A DNA stretch of 64,000 nt, from NCBI RefSeq assembly GCF_003716875.1, contig NZ_CP033078.1, forward strand, positions 2,418,001 to 2,482,000, in the 5' to 3' direction. The stretch's first letter is position 1, and every line of letters begins with the position of its first letter. Below are positions 32,471-41,737 of the stretch, piece after piece. The stretch comes from Vibrio zhugei. Its GTDB lineage: Bacteria; Pseudomonadota; Gammaproteobacteria; Enterobacterales; Vibrionaceae. A program made the position numbers and the translations under genes. The notes under the pieces were generated by a model. The model saw only the letters and a list, made by a program, of their open reading frames with translations, had not been told where the DNA came from and searched no databases.

Positions 32471-33697
32471 TCAGTGATGCACGCTAACAAGACCTTTCGC
32501 TAAATCAGGTAACTCACCTTTGAGACCCAGTGCACGCTTCATAATTTCATCTTTCGCCCCTGGTAGCTGACCAACCAGACGCATTCCCAAACCACGAATT
32601 AATTTCTTCGCTGGATTATTTCCCTCGAACAAATCTTTGAACCCTTGCATTGCGGTAATCATTTTCGCGGCTTCGGCTTTACGCCAACGCTCATAGTTGC
32701 GTAAGTGGCGTTTTGCACCAATATCTTGCCCATTTTCCCATATCGCGATCACTTCTTGTGCAAGACTGGCCGCATCCAACAGGCCTAAATTCACGCCCTG
32801 ACCAGCTAATGGATGAATGGTATGCGCCGCATCTCCCACCAGTGCCACTCTATCAACAACGAAATCGCGGGCATAACGCATTTTCAACGGAAAGGCTTGG
32901 CGCTCAGCAACTACCTCACAAACACCAAGCCGAACATCAAACTCAGCCGTTAGTACTTTATTGAATTGGGCATCACTCATCTCAAGCAAACGCTCAGCTC
33001 GCACTGGATCGGTTGACCAAACAATCGAGCTTAAATGGGGATCGGCAAAGGGTAAAAAGGCTAATGGACCATCAGGGGTAAAGATCTGACGAGCAACCGA
33101 ATCGTGAGCCGTACTCGTGCGCACATTCGCCACAACCGCACTGTGTCCATAATCCCAATGCGTTAATGGTATATCGAGTTGTTTGCGTACCCAAGAATTG
33201 GCACCGTCCGCTCCGACCACCAACTTGGCAGTGATCGCCTGACCGTCATCGAGTGACAACCACGATTCGCTTTCCCCGATCGCCAACGACGTCACTGTTG
33301 CGGGCATGTATAAAGAAACATTCGCTTGCGTTTTGACTTGCTCGAGCAGGGATAATTGAATCACTCTATTCTCGACAATATGACCCAAGTTAGGTTGAAT
33401 CATTTGCTCTGCACTGAATTCAATGCGTGCGAAACTGTCTTGTTCCCACACTTCCATTGCTTGATAAGGTGCCGCTCGACGAGCCATCACCCCATTCCAA
33501 GCATTAAGGTTACGCAAAATCATCTCGGTAGAACGACTTAATGCCGAAACTCGAACATCCGGCATGTCACTCAATGTGTCATTGGGCACAGTACCTTCGA
33601 TGACTGCCACTCTCAGATCAGTATGTTTAAAGGCTGCTGCCAAAGCTAACCCAACCATACCACCACCCACTATCGCAATATCCACACTTTGCATCAT
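32471..33697 (-). CDS. ubiI: Ubiquinone C5-hydroxylase UbiI (FAD monooxygenase)
   Basis: UbiI hydroxylates the ring of the ubiquinone precursor at C5. The 408 residues contain the dinucleotide fold IVGGGMVGLALAAAF, the GADGANSWVR motif, and GDAAHTIHPLAGQGVNLG. Two ATG codons are tandem at the start; the second reproduces E. coli MQSVDVAIVGGG, while the first is better spaced from AAGG. It is the downstream partner of ubiH, 14 nt away. Confidence 0.93.
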   Translation of the reverse strand: MMQSVDIAIVGGGMVGLALAAAFKHTDLRVAVIEGTVPNDTLSDMPDVRVSALSRSTEMILRNLNAWNGVMARRAAPYQAMEVWEQDSFARIEFSAEQMIQPNLGHIVENRVIQLSLLEQVKTQANVSLYMPATVTSLAIGESESWLSLDDGQAITAKLVVGADGANSWVRKQLDIPLTHWDYGHSAVVANVRTSTAHDSVARQIFTPDGPLAFLPFADPHLSSIVWSTDPVRAERLLEMSDAQFNKVLTAEFDVRLGVCEVVAERQAFPLKMRYARDFVVDRVALVGDAAHTIHPLAGQGVNLGLLDAASLAQEVIAIWENGQDIGAKRHLRNYERWRKAEAAKMITAMQGFKDLFEGNNPAKKLIRGLGMRLVGQLPGAKDEIMKRALGLKGELPDLAKGLVSVHH

Positions 33698-33711
33698 AAT
33701 TTGATTACCTT

Positions 33712-34887
33712 TTATCGGTTAACGATCCCTAACGTGCGCTTTAATAACGGCGTTTTCAACTGAGGGAAATTATCGACGGTGAATAGGCCCAAGTTACGGC
33801 CCAACGCTAACGTTAACCATTGATTTGAAAAGAGATGAACTAATGAAGACGTCAAAGATATTGTGGCGTGGCGATCCTGCTCGCGGCGACGCTGAAAACG
33901 CACCAACTGTGCATATTCACCGATCTGCTCAGTGGCCGTAATTTCTTCCGCTAATGTCGCCACATCACGAATACCAAGATTGAAGCCTTGGCCTGCGATC
34001 GGATGCAAGGTTTGCCCCGCGTTACCCACGATCGCAAAACGATGACTGATATTCTTATCGCGCACTCGCAGTTGCAACGGATAATTCGCGCGCTGCCCGA
34101 CACGCTGAAACTCGCCTAATCGCCAACCGAAAGCCTGTTGTAACTCGGCCAGAAACTCGTCGTCAGACTCGGTCATCAACTCCGCCACTTTATCGGCAGG
34201 GACACACCACACAAGAGACAGACGATTATCGCTCATCGGCAACATTGCAATCGGTCCATTTTCCGTAAATCGCTCAAAGGCTCGGCCGAGATGCGGTTCA
34301 CTGGGGACAACATTGGCGATTACCGCATATTGTTCAAAATCGTGATCGGTATAATCAAGCCCAATCAAGTCGCTGCATGTTGAAAACGCCCCATCAGCGG
34401 CCACCAATAATTGACCTTTGACCGTCTCACCACTCGATAAAGAGACGGTCACATGGTCTTGATGACGTTCGACCTCTTCAACCTTGTCAGGGCAAAACAC
34501 AGTAATGTTGTCATGCTGTGACAACTGCTGACGATAGACGTTACCCACATCAATTAACTCAACAACATAGCCTAACGCATCTAAATCAACATCATTGTGA
34601 TCAATCTCCGTCATACCAAAATGATGACGGTCAGAAACATGGATGTGTTTAATCGGTGTCACCACCTCTGATAAATGTGGCCATATCCCAAATTGTTTTA
34701 AGGTTTCAGCCGTGCCATGCGATAAAGCAATCGCACGAGAATCAAATCCGGGGTGAGCTTGATTATCATGCTGATAAGCTTCAATCACAGCAACAGACAA
34801 GGTTTGATGACTCAATTGACTAATCGCCAAAGCAAGCGTTCCTCCCGCCATGGCGCCACCAGCGATGACTACATCAAATGTTTTCAC
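33712..34887 (-). CDS. ubiH: 2-octaprenyl-6-methoxyphenol hydroxylase UbiH
   Basis: This flavin monooxygenase acts in ubiquinone synthesis (C1 hydroxylation). Its 391 residues show VVIAGGAMAGGTLALA at the N-terminus, VAADGAFSTCSDLIG, and IVGNAGQTLHPIAGQGFNLG. In E. coli pepP lies between ygfB and ubiH; here only 20 nt separate them and pepP is absent from the cluster. Confidence 0.94.
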   Translation of the reverse strand: MKTFDVVIAGGAMAGGTLALAISQLSHQTLSVAVIEAYQHDNQAHPGFDSRAIALSHGTAETLKQFGIWPHLSEVVTPIKHIHVSDRHHFGMTEIDHNDVDLDALGYVVELIDVGNVYRQQLSQHDNITVFCPDKVEEVERHQDHVTVSLSSGETVKGQLLVAADGAFSTCSDLIGLDYTDHDFEQYAVIANVVPSEPHLGRAFERFTENGPIAMLPMSDNRLSLVWCVPADKVAELMTESDDEFLAELQQAFGWRLGEFQRVGQRANYPLQLRVRDKNISHRFAIVGNAGQTLHPIAGQGFNLGIRDVATLAEEITATEQIGEYAQLVRFQRRREQDRHATISLTSSLVHLFSNQWLTLALGRNLGLFTVDNFPQLKTPLLKRTLGIVNR

Positions 34888-34907
34888 CCTAGATTCTCCC
34901 CTTCAAA

Positions 34908-35483
34908 TTAATGCAATGTGGGTTGCGTTGGTTCTTGAGCGCGCACAGCAAATTCCGCGTGTATTGCTAGTGCACACGCTTTAACGTGTTCAATCACATG
35001 TTCCAACAATTCCGCTTGTTCTTTCAAGTCATCTTCTTCATCGACGCCGAGCTTCGAGATCTCTTCAAGGTCGCCCAACGCTTCTTTCGCCGTTGCCGAC
35101 CCTTTCTTCACTTCCGCTTTGCTCAAACCCAAACCTGAAATAAAGTGACTCACCCAATCGGCGACACCGTCCGCGACGATCATCACATCAGCGCTATCAT
35201 CAGAATCAGGGATCAGCAAGCTGAGTGACAAACTGAGTTCACTCACCTCTTCATGAGTCAGTTCCAACAACGTTTCCGCTTGCTTCAAAAGTTGACTCGG
35301 CCAAGCCATACCGTCATTGGTATAATCAAACAACACGGCTTGCCAGGTTTTGTCTGTCACAACCAGCCCCCCAGAAAGCATTCCAGTTAACAAGCCATGC
35401 AGCTCAGCCGCATTAATCGCAATACTAGCTTGCTTTAGCTCTGCAGTAAGAAGGTTGTAATCAGGCAGTTTATTATCACTCAT
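34908..35483 (-). CDS. ygfB: UPF0149/YgfB family protein
   Basis: The 191-residue acidic, mostly helical protein matches the YgfB family, with landmarks ELHGLLTGMLSGG, DWVSHFISGLGL and a C-terminal Glu-rich stretch leading to EHVKACALAIHAEF. Its molecular role in Vibrio is unknown; in Pseudomonas a YgfB homologue modulates beta-lactam resistance. It is divergent from zapA and likely leads the ygfB–ubiH–ubiI operon. Confidence 0.9.
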   Translation of the reverse strand: MSDNKLPDYNLLTAELKQASIAINAAELHGLLTGMLSGGLVVTDKTWQAVLFDYTNDGMAWPSQLLKQAETLLELTHEEVSELSLSLSLLIPDSDDSADVMIVADGVADWVSHFISGLGLSKAEVKKGSATAKEALGDLEEISKLGVDEEDDLKEQAELLEHVIEHVKACALAIHAEFAVRAQEPTQPTLH

Positions 35484-35722
35484 AATCGGATCTTTTTCGC
35501 AAAAATAATGTCTATCCTACCACTTCACGGATCGTGCTGAAATGACCACGTCACCAATTATGTTTAGGTTTTACTCAAATTGTCCAATAACTGAGTTTTT
35601 ATGACCTTAATATCAACTTAACTGGGTTAAAGGCTTGAATCTTAGGTCGGCTTTTCCTATAGTTCCCTCTCGGTGTTATTCGGCATATAGCATTTTGATG
35701 TACGCTAACAGAGTCATTAATC

Positions 35723-36022
35723 ATGAGTAATCAAGCGGTTGACGTTGAAATTTTAGGAAAAATCACTAGAGTTAATTGTCCGGAAGGGCAAAAAGATTCA
35801 TTGATTAATGCCGCTATGGATCTCGATCAACGATTGAAAGAAATGGCTGAACGTACTAAAGTAACTAATGAAGTGAAGTTACTGACTATCGCCGCATTGA
35901 ATATTAGCTATGAGCTCAACGCAGCTAAGCAAGAACAAAGCGATAATGCAAAAATGCAACAGCGAATGGAGCAACTCGCTGAAGCGTTGGAAGACGCACT
36001 GAGTAAGGTCAAGCAAGGATAG
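35723..36022 (+). CDS. zapA: Cell division protein ZapA
   Basis: ZapA crosslinks FtsZ protofilaments at the division ring. The 99 residues begin with VDVEILGKITRVNCPEGQKDSL and end in a long coiled coil from about residue 60. The gene is followed directly by 6S RNA and fau, the order known from E. coli. Confidence 0.95.
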   Translation: MSNQAVDVEILGKITRVNCPEGQKDSLINAAMDLDQRLKEMAERTKVTNEVKLLTIAALNISYELNAAKQEQSDNAKMQQRMEQLAEALEDALSKVKQG

Positions 36023-36044
36023 CAAACGCCGACACTACAAAGAA

Positions 36045-36230
36045 TTTACCCTGGGGTGTACGTGACTAGGATTTACGTCCCTGAGCCGATAAGCAACAAA
36101 AAAGGGTTTGTATTTGGTAGCTATTGAGCAAGCTCGGCTCGCATCGAGAAGCCTACGGTTATCAGTGCCAACCCGCCTTGAACCTACTGGTTCAAGGGTC
36201 AAAATCCTAAACGGCACTCTGGGGTACCCT
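36045..36230 (+). ncRNA. ssrS: 6S RNA
   Basis: Conserved 6S blocks are visible in order: CCCTGAGCCGATA, GAGCAAGCTCGG, CGAGAAGCC, and the CCTTGAACC…GGTTCAAGGGT hairpin. The ends TACCC (36047–36051) and GGGTA (36222–36226) can form the closing stem. Location between zapA and fau is the standard ssrS site. The RNA mimics an open promoter and sequesters sigma-70 RNA polymerase in stationary phase. Ends are approximate by a few bases; the fau start codon follows at 36233, so the two are likely co-transcribed. Confidence 0.93.
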
Positions 36231-36232
36231 TC

Positions 36233-36811
36233 ATGCAACAGTCTCGACAACATATTCGCTCTCATATCCGACAGCAGCGCCAACAGCTCACTCCTGACTT
36301 TCAACAGCAAGCGGCTCATACACTCGCTCAACAATGCTTAGCAATGCCTGCGTTTCTCAACAGCCAACATATCGCCCTGTACTTAAGCAATGATGGCGAG
36401 TTAGATACAACACCGCTCATTCATGCATTATGGCAGCAAGACAAACACCTCTATTTACCTGTACTTCACCCTTTCTCTGCTGGACACTTACTTTTTCTGC
36501 ACTACACGCAAGATAGCGTGATGGTGAACAATCGCTTTGGTATTGCTGAGCCAAAGCTCGACCAACGCGACATTCTTCCCGCCGCTCAGTTAGACCTTAT
36601 TTGTACACCACTGGTCGCGTTTGATCGTCACTGCCAACGCTTAGGCATGGGAGGCGGCTATTATGACCGCACACTGCGTCCATGGTTCGAAACCGGACAA
36701 GGCGCTAAACCCGTAGGTCTCGCTCATGACTGCCAACGTATTGAACACGTGCCAGTGGAACCTTGGGATATTCCGTTGCCAACCATCATAACGCCCACCA
36801 CAATTTGGTAA
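36233..36811 (+). CDS. fau: 5-formyltetrahydrofolate cyclo-ligase
   Basis: The enzyme converts 5-formyl-THF to 5,10-methenyl-THF using ATP. The 192 residues show the N-terminal RSHIRQQRQQLT, LDLICTPLVAFD, and the diagnostic RLGMGGGYYDRTL. It lies immediately after 6S RNA, as ygfA does in E. coli where it is linked to persister formation. Confidence 0.94.
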   Translation: MQQSRQHIRSHIRQQRQQLTPDFQQQAAHTLAQQCLAMPAFLNSQHIALYLSNDGELDTTPLIHALWQQDKHLYLPVLHPFSAGHLLFLHYTQDSVMVNNRFGIAEPKLDQRDILPAAQLDLICTPLVAFDRHCQRLGMGGGYYDRTLRPWFETGQGAKPVGLAHDCQRIEHVPVEPWDIPLPTIITPTTIW

Positions 36812-36952
36812 GCCTAGACACCAGCCTCCTTCGCTCAATAGATCACGAAGACGCGGTGAGAACAGACATCGCGACGTGCCCCTCGTCATCACAATCTTTT
36901 TCAGTATATAATCAGCGCTTCGCACCTATTTATTCGTGATCAGGAGATGGAT

Positions 36953-37609
36953 ATGACGCAAGATGAAATGAAAAAAGCCGCGGGTTGGGCCGCTCTACAA
37001 TACGTAGAAAAAGGCAGTATTGTCGGGGTAGGCACAGGTTCAACCGTGAATCACTTCATTGATGCGCTTGGCTCGATAAAAGACGATATTGAAGGTGCCG
37101 TGTCTAGCTCAGAAGCCTCAACAGAAAAATTGAAGGCGTTAGGCATTGAAGTGTTCGATTGTAACCAAGTATCTCATCTAGATGTGTATGTCGACGGTGC
37201 TGATGAGATTAATCCCTATAAAGACATGATCAAAGGCGGTGGTGCAGCCTTGACTCGTGAAAAAATTGTCGCCGCCATTGCCGATAAATTTGTCTGCATT
37301 GTCGATGACTCTAAAACCGTCGATATCCTTGGGCAATTTCCACTGCCTGTCGAAGTGATCCCAATGGCTCGTTCCTATATTGGTCGAGAGATCGTTAAAC
37401 TCGGCGGTGATCCGGCCTACCGTGAAGGCGTGATTACCGATAACGGTAATATCATTATTGATATTCATAATATGAACATCGCCAATCCTAAAGAATTAGA
37501 GCGTCAATTGAATGCTCTCCCTGGTGTCGTGACCAATGGGTTATTTGCCGCACGCGGAGCCGATATTGTCATCGTAGGCTCCCCTCAAGGCACGCGCATC
37601 ATTCAGTAG
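36953..37609 (+). CDS. rpiA: Ribose-5-phosphate isomerase A
   Basis: This pentose-phosphate enzyme interconverts ribose 5-phosphate and ribulose 5-phosphate. The start at 36953 ([18 protein letters not shown]) has AGGAG six bases upstream; the ATG two codons earlier abuts the AGGAG and is less likely. The 218 residues include [40 protein letters not shown] in part, and a C-terminal [14 protein letters not shown]. Confidence 0.97.
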   Translation: MTQDEMKKAAGWAALQYVEKGSIVGVGTGSTVNHFIDALGSIKDDIEGAVSSSEASTEKLKALGIEVFDCNQVSHLDVYVDGADEINPYKDMIKGGGAALTREKIVAAIADKFVCIVDDSKTVDILGQFPLPVEVIPMARSYIGREIVKLGGDPAYREGVITDNGNIIIDIHNMNIANPKELERQLNALPGVVTNGLFAARGADIVIVGSPQGTRIIQ

Positions 37610-37630
37610 TCGTCTAAGAAGCGCTCTCCA

Positions 37631-37658
37631 AGGCGGCACCACTTAGTGCCGCTTTTTT
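37631..37658 (+). terminator. Terminator after rpiA
   Basis: The stem GCGGCAC/GTGCCGC with six T residues follows the rpiA stop by about 20 bases. Confidence 0.9.
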
Positions 37659-37841
37659 CTGCATGGCAACGATTTTATTTCTGTCTTATTCCGTAATTTT
37701 CTTACCCAAACGCCGTTTTTTTTGTTAATTTATGAGTCGTAGACACTTAAGGAAAACGTTTGCGTAGAATAAAAACACAACATTTCCTCAAAAAATCAAA
37801 ATATCTTATTTTTTCCCTTACCATATTTAAGGACGAGAAGA

Positions 37842-39071
37842 ATGGCTAAAGTTTCACTGGAAAAAGATAAAATTAAAATTCTGCTCCTTGAGGGCGTGCA
37901 TTCAACCGCCGTTGAAGCATTACAAGCCGCAGGCTATACCAATATCGAATATCACAAAGGTGCTCTGCCTGAAGAACAGTTGCTTGAGGCAATCAAAGAT
38001 GCACACTTCGTTGGTCTACGCTCCCGAACTCACCTCACTCGTCAAGTTATTGAAGCGGCGGATAAGCTGGTCGCCGTCGGCTGTTTTTGCATTGGCACAA
38101 ATCAGGTGGATCTTGACGCGACCTCTGAGCGCGGTATCCCTGTCTTCAACGCACCGTTCTCAAATACACGCAGTGTGGCGGAACTGGTACTCGCACAAAT
38201 CATTCTTCTACTGCGTGGCGTGCCGGAAAAAAATGCGCTCGCACATCGTGGTATCTGGAAAAAAAGTGCCGATAACTCCTTTGAGGCACGCGGCAAAAAA
38301 TTAGGCATTATCGGTTACGGCCACATTGGTACACAGCTGAGTATTCTCGCTGAAGGTCTGGGTATGTCGATTTATTACTATGACATTGAAAATAAGTTGT
38401 CATTGGGTAATGCCATTCAAGTACAAAACATGAGTGAGCTTCTCAACATGTGTGATGTGATCACACTGCATGTCCCCGAGACCGATGAGACGAAAAACAT
38501 GATGGGAGCAGAGCAATTCTCACGCATGAAACCAGGCTCAATCTTCATTAATGCGGCACGCGGCACCGTGGTGGATATTCCGGCCTTGTGTGACGCACTC
38601 GAAAGTAAACACCTTGCTGGCGCAGCGGTGGACGTCTTTCCTGTCGAACCAGGATCGAATGCCCAAGAATTTGTGTCTCCACTGACCAAATTCGATAATG
38701 TTATCTTGACCCCACACGTTGGTGGCTCAACTCAAGAAGCTCAAGAAAACATTGGCTTGGAAGTGGCCAGTAAACTCGCTAAATACTCAGATAACGGCTC
38801 AACGCTCTCCAGTGTCAACTTCCCTGAAGTCTCACTACCAGAACAACGTAACAGTTCTCGTCTGCTACACATCCACGAGAACCGCCCTGGTATTTTGAAT
38901 AAGATCAATACCATTTTTGCAGAAGATGGCATCAACATTGCCGCACAATACCTGCAAACTACGCCTACGATGGGTTACGTGGTCGTCGATGTGGAATCGG
39001 AACACTCTCAAGATGTCTTAGAAAAGCTCGCACAAATCGACGGAACCATTCGTACGCGGATTTTGTTCTAA
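37842..39071 (+). CDS. serA: D-3-phosphoglycerate dehydrogenase
   Basis: This is the first enzyme of serine synthesis, oxidising 3-phosphoglycerate with NAD. The 409 residues show the NAD fold GIIGYGHIGTQLSILAEGLG, the catalytic NAARGTVVD and LTPHVGGST. A C-terminal ACT domain (LLHIHENRPGILNKINTIF) mediates serine feedback inhibition. The rpiA–serA neighbourhood matches E. coli and V. cholerae. AAGGACG precedes the start. Confidence 0.97.
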   Translation: MAKVSLEKDKIKILLLEGVHSTAVEALQAAGYTNIEYHKGALPEEQLLEAIKDAHFVGLRSRTHLTRQVIEAADKLVAVGCFCIGTNQVDLDATSERGIPVFNAPFSNTRSVAELVLAQIILLLRGVPEKNALAHRGIWKKSADNSFEARGKKLGIIGYGHIGTQLSILAEGLGMSIYYYDIENKLSLGNAIQVQNMSELLNMCDVITLHVPETDETKNMMGAEQFSRMKPGSIFINAARGTVVDIPALCDALESKHLAGAAVDVFPVEPGSNAQEFVSPLTKFDNVILTPHVGGSTQEAQENIGLEVASKLAKYSDNGSTLSSVNFPEVSLPEQRNSSRLLHIHENRPGILNKINTIFAEDGINIAAQYLQTTPTMGYVVVDVESEHSQDVLEKLAQIDGTIRTRILF

Positions 39072-39082
39072 GTATCGCCAAT

Positions 39083-39113
39083 AAAAAAACCAGCCTACTC
39101 AGGCTGGTTTTTT
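39083..39113. terminator. Bidirectional terminator between serA and ilvH
   Basis: The stem ACCAGCCT/AGGCTGGT is flanked by A7 and T6 runs between the convergent serA and ilvIH. Confidence 0.9.
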
Positions 39114-39138
39114 ATTTCTTAGACACAAGCAGACAGCG

Positions 39139-39633
39139 CTAGCTTTTCAGCGAGCGGTCACCTCGCGCAATACCGACAATACCACTGCGTGCAACTTCAA
39201 CCACTTCGGTAAACTTAGCGACAGATTCGACAAAGGCATCCAGCTTCTCACCATCGCCCGTCATCTGCACGGTATAATGCGAGGGGGTCACATCGACAAT
39301 CTGCCCGCGAAAAATATCGGCCATGCTTTTGACTTCTTCACGCACCGAACCGGATGCCCTAACTTTCACCAACATTAACTCACGCTCAATATGATCAAAC
39401 TCGCTCACATCCTGCACTTTGAGGACATCAATTAATTTGTGCAGTTGCTTCTGAATCTGCTCGAGTTGTAAATCATCGGATTCAGTGGTGATATTCAAAC
39501 GTGATAGCGTGTCATCTTCAGTGGGTGAAACCGTAAGGTTTTCAATATTGTAGCCACGCTGAGAAAACAGACCAACGACGCGAGATAAGGCTCCTGGTTG
39601 GTTTTCTAATAGTAGTGAAATGATATGTTTCAT
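39139..39633 (-). CDS. ilvH: Acetolactate synthase III small (regulatory) subunit
   Basis: This is the valine-binding regulatory subunit of acetohydroxyacid synthase. The start at 39633 ([19 protein letters not shown]) makes a TAATG junction with the ilvI stop, so the genes are translationally coupled; nine upstream codons in frame belong to ilvI sequence. The 164 residues have an N-terminal ACT domain (ENQPGALSRVVGLFSQRGYN) and the C-terminal ALS small-subunit domain. Confidence 0.95.
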   Translation of the reverse strand: MKHIISLLLENQPGALSRVVGLFSQRGYNIENLTVSPTEDDTLSRLNITTESDDLQLEQIQKQLHKLIDVLKVQDVSEFDHIERELMLVKVRASGSVREEVKSMADIFRGQIVDVTPSHYTVQMTGDGEKLDAFVESVAKFTEVVEVARSGIVGIARGDRSLKS

Positions 39634-41354
39634 TACGTTCTCTCCGTTTTGCTTAGCCACATTTTATCCATCCCTTCCCCTTTGATTTGCATCGGGTAAA
39701 CATGCTCAGTCTCATCCACACTGATATCAACAAAGACCAAACGATCTTTCATATCCAATGCTTGTTGTAAGCCAGATTCCAGTTCATCCGGAGAGGTAAT
39801 GCGAATACCAACATGTCCATACGCTTCTGCTATGGCAACAAAGTTGGGAACAGAACTCATATATGAGTTTGAGTGACGGCCTTGATACACAATGTCTTGC
39901 CATTGCTTAACCATACCAAGGAAACGGTTGTTCAGATTGATAATTTTGACTGGGATATCATATTGCAACGCGGTCGAGAGCTCTTGAATATTCATCTGAA
40001 TACTGCCATCACCGGTAATCACCACCACTTCTTCATCAGGATGAGTAAACTTCACCCCCATTCCTGCTGGCAGTCCAAATCCCATCGTACCTAGACCGCC
40101 AGAGTTGATCCAACGTCTTGGCTTATCAAACGGATAATAGAGCGCGGCAAACATCTGATGTTGACCCACATCAGAGGCAACATAGGCATCCCCTTTCGTC
40201 AAACGATAGAGAGTTTCCACCACTTGTTGAGGCTTAATACGATCACTTTGTGTGTTATAAGACAAACATTGCCGTTGACGCCATTGCGTAATCTCCTGCC
40301 ACCAGCTTTCAAGAGCAGCTGGATCGTTCGTGGCTTTGCTGTCGGCCAATAATTTTAGCATGGTGTCGAGCACCTGATCAGCCGAGCCAACAATCGGTAA
40401 ATCGACCGGGACATTTTTAGAGATCGACGAAGGATCGATATCGATGTGCATCACTTTGGCATTAGGGCAATACTTTTCAAGGTTATTGGTGGTGCGATCA
40501 TCAAATCGCACACCAATACCAAAAATCAGATCCGCATTATGCATCGCCATATTCGCTTCATACACCCCGTGCATGCCTAACATGCCTAATGCATTTTTAT
40601 GGGTACCAGGAAACGCACCTAATCCCATAAGAGTACTGACAACGGGAAGATTAAGCGCCTCAGCCAACCGAAGGATCTGTTTATCGGCTTCTGAAATAAT
40701 CGCGCCACCGCCAATGTACAAAACGGGTTTTTTCGCCTCAAGCAGTGCCTTTAACGCTTTCTTGATTTGCCCCTTATGTCCCGTTGTTGTCGGGTTATAA
40801 GAACGCATTTTAATCTCATCAGGGTATTGGTAAGGCAGCTTAACCTGCGGGTTCATCACATCTTTTGGAAGGTCGATAACAACCGGCCCTGGACGACCTG
40901 TTGAGGCAATATAAAAGGCTTTTTTTACAATTTCAGGAATGTCTTCCGCTTTTTTGACCAAAAAGCTATGTTTCACAATGGGACGGGATACACCGACAAT
41001 GTCACACTCTTGGAAAGCGTCATTGCCGATTAAGTTGTTAGGTACATTACCGGAGATCACGATCATAGGGATCGAGTCCATATAAGCGGTTGCAATACCG
41101 GTCACGGTATTCGTGGCCCCCGGGCCTGAACACACCAAAACAACACCGGTTTTACCTGTTGCTCGTGCGTAACCATCCGCCATATGGGTAGCGGCTTGCT
41201 CGTGCCGAACTAATACGTGCTTAATTTGATCCGTTTTTTCGTGTAGCGCATCGTAGATATCTAAAACCGATCCGCCTGGGTAGCCAAAGATCTGCTCGAC
41301 TCCCTCTTCAATCAGAGATTGCACGATCATCTCTGCGCCAGATAGCATTGCCAT
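39633..41354 (-). CDS. ilvI: Acetolactate synthase III large subunit
   Basis: This is the TPP- and FAD-dependent catalytic subunit for the common step of valine, leucine and isoleucine synthesis. The 573 residues include the N-terminal TPP contact [39 protein letters not shown] region [13 protein letters not shown], and the TPP motif [15 protein letters not shown]. In E. coli ilvIH is Lrp-activated; no leader peptide is visible here. Confidence 0.97.
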   Translation of the reverse strand: MAMLSGAEMIVQSLIEEGVEQIFGYPGGSVLDIYDALHEKTDQIKHVLVRHEQAATHMADGYARATGKTGVVLVCSGPGATNTVTGIATAYMDSIPMIVISGNVPNNLIGNDAFQECDIVGVSRPIVKHSFLVKKAEDIPEIVKKAFYIASTGRPGPVVIDLPKDVMNPQVKLPYQYPDEIKMRSYNPTTTGHKGQIKKALKALLEAKKPVLYIGGGAIISEADKQILRLAEALNLPVVSTLMGLGAFPGTHKNALGMLGMHGVYEANMAMHNADLIFGIGVRFDDRTTNNLEKYCPNAKVMHIDIDPSSISKNVPVDLPIVGSADQVLDTMLKLLADSKATNDPAALESWWQEITQWRQRQCLSYNTQSDRIKPQQVVETLYRLTKGDAYVASDVGQHQMFAALYYPFDKPRRWINSGGLGTMGFGLPAGMGVKFTHPDEEVVVITGDGSIQMNIQELSTALQYDIPVKIINLNNRFLGMVKQWQDIVYQGRHSNSYMSSVPNFVAIAEAYGHVGIRITSPDELESGLQQALDMKDRLVFVDISVDETEHVYPMQIKGEGMDKMWLSKTERT

Positions 41355-41699
41355 ATTATCTCCTCACGACACCTTAGATAACTTGGTCTGTCATCATCAG
41401 TGCATTACATAGTTTAGGGCTTATTTTTAGCCTAAATGAAAAACGTTCGTTTTCGGCTATGGTCCCCAACGTCATAACGCTAGGGAAGAGAGGTTACTGT
41501 AACGATTAAACGTATGGGGGTCTAACGTGCTCCAGCGCACAAAATAGATAAAGCGCTATGTAAGCTTTATAAAACGAATGAAACCGCTAAAAATGAAATG
41601 CATAGTGATATTTATGCCAGTTTTATCCGATAAAAATGACATTAAATATTGTGACGTGAGAATCAATCGTCTCGTCGGTTACAACCTAGGAAGGCGAGA
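41355..41699. other. ilvI upstream region
   Basis: The 345 bases have no open frame worth calling. The ilvIH promoter must be in the left part, where a GAAAACGAACGTTTTTC-type imperfect palindrome occurs near 41440–41456. Nothing else stands out. Confidence 0.5.
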
Positions 41700-41727
41700 A
41701 AAATAAAAGCTGGCCCTTGGCCAGCTT
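41700..41727 (-). terminator. Terminator after the acyl-CoA synthetase pseudogene
   Basis: The stem AAGCTGGCC/GGCCAGCTT is followed on the minus strand by a T-rich tract, 11 bases after the stop codon. Confidence 0.85.
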
Positions 41728-41737
41728 CACTGAGTCC

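Noticed and set aside
36035..36334. Minus-strand open frame of 99 codons
   Set aside because: It lies antisense to 6S RNA and the start of fau and has no protein-family character.
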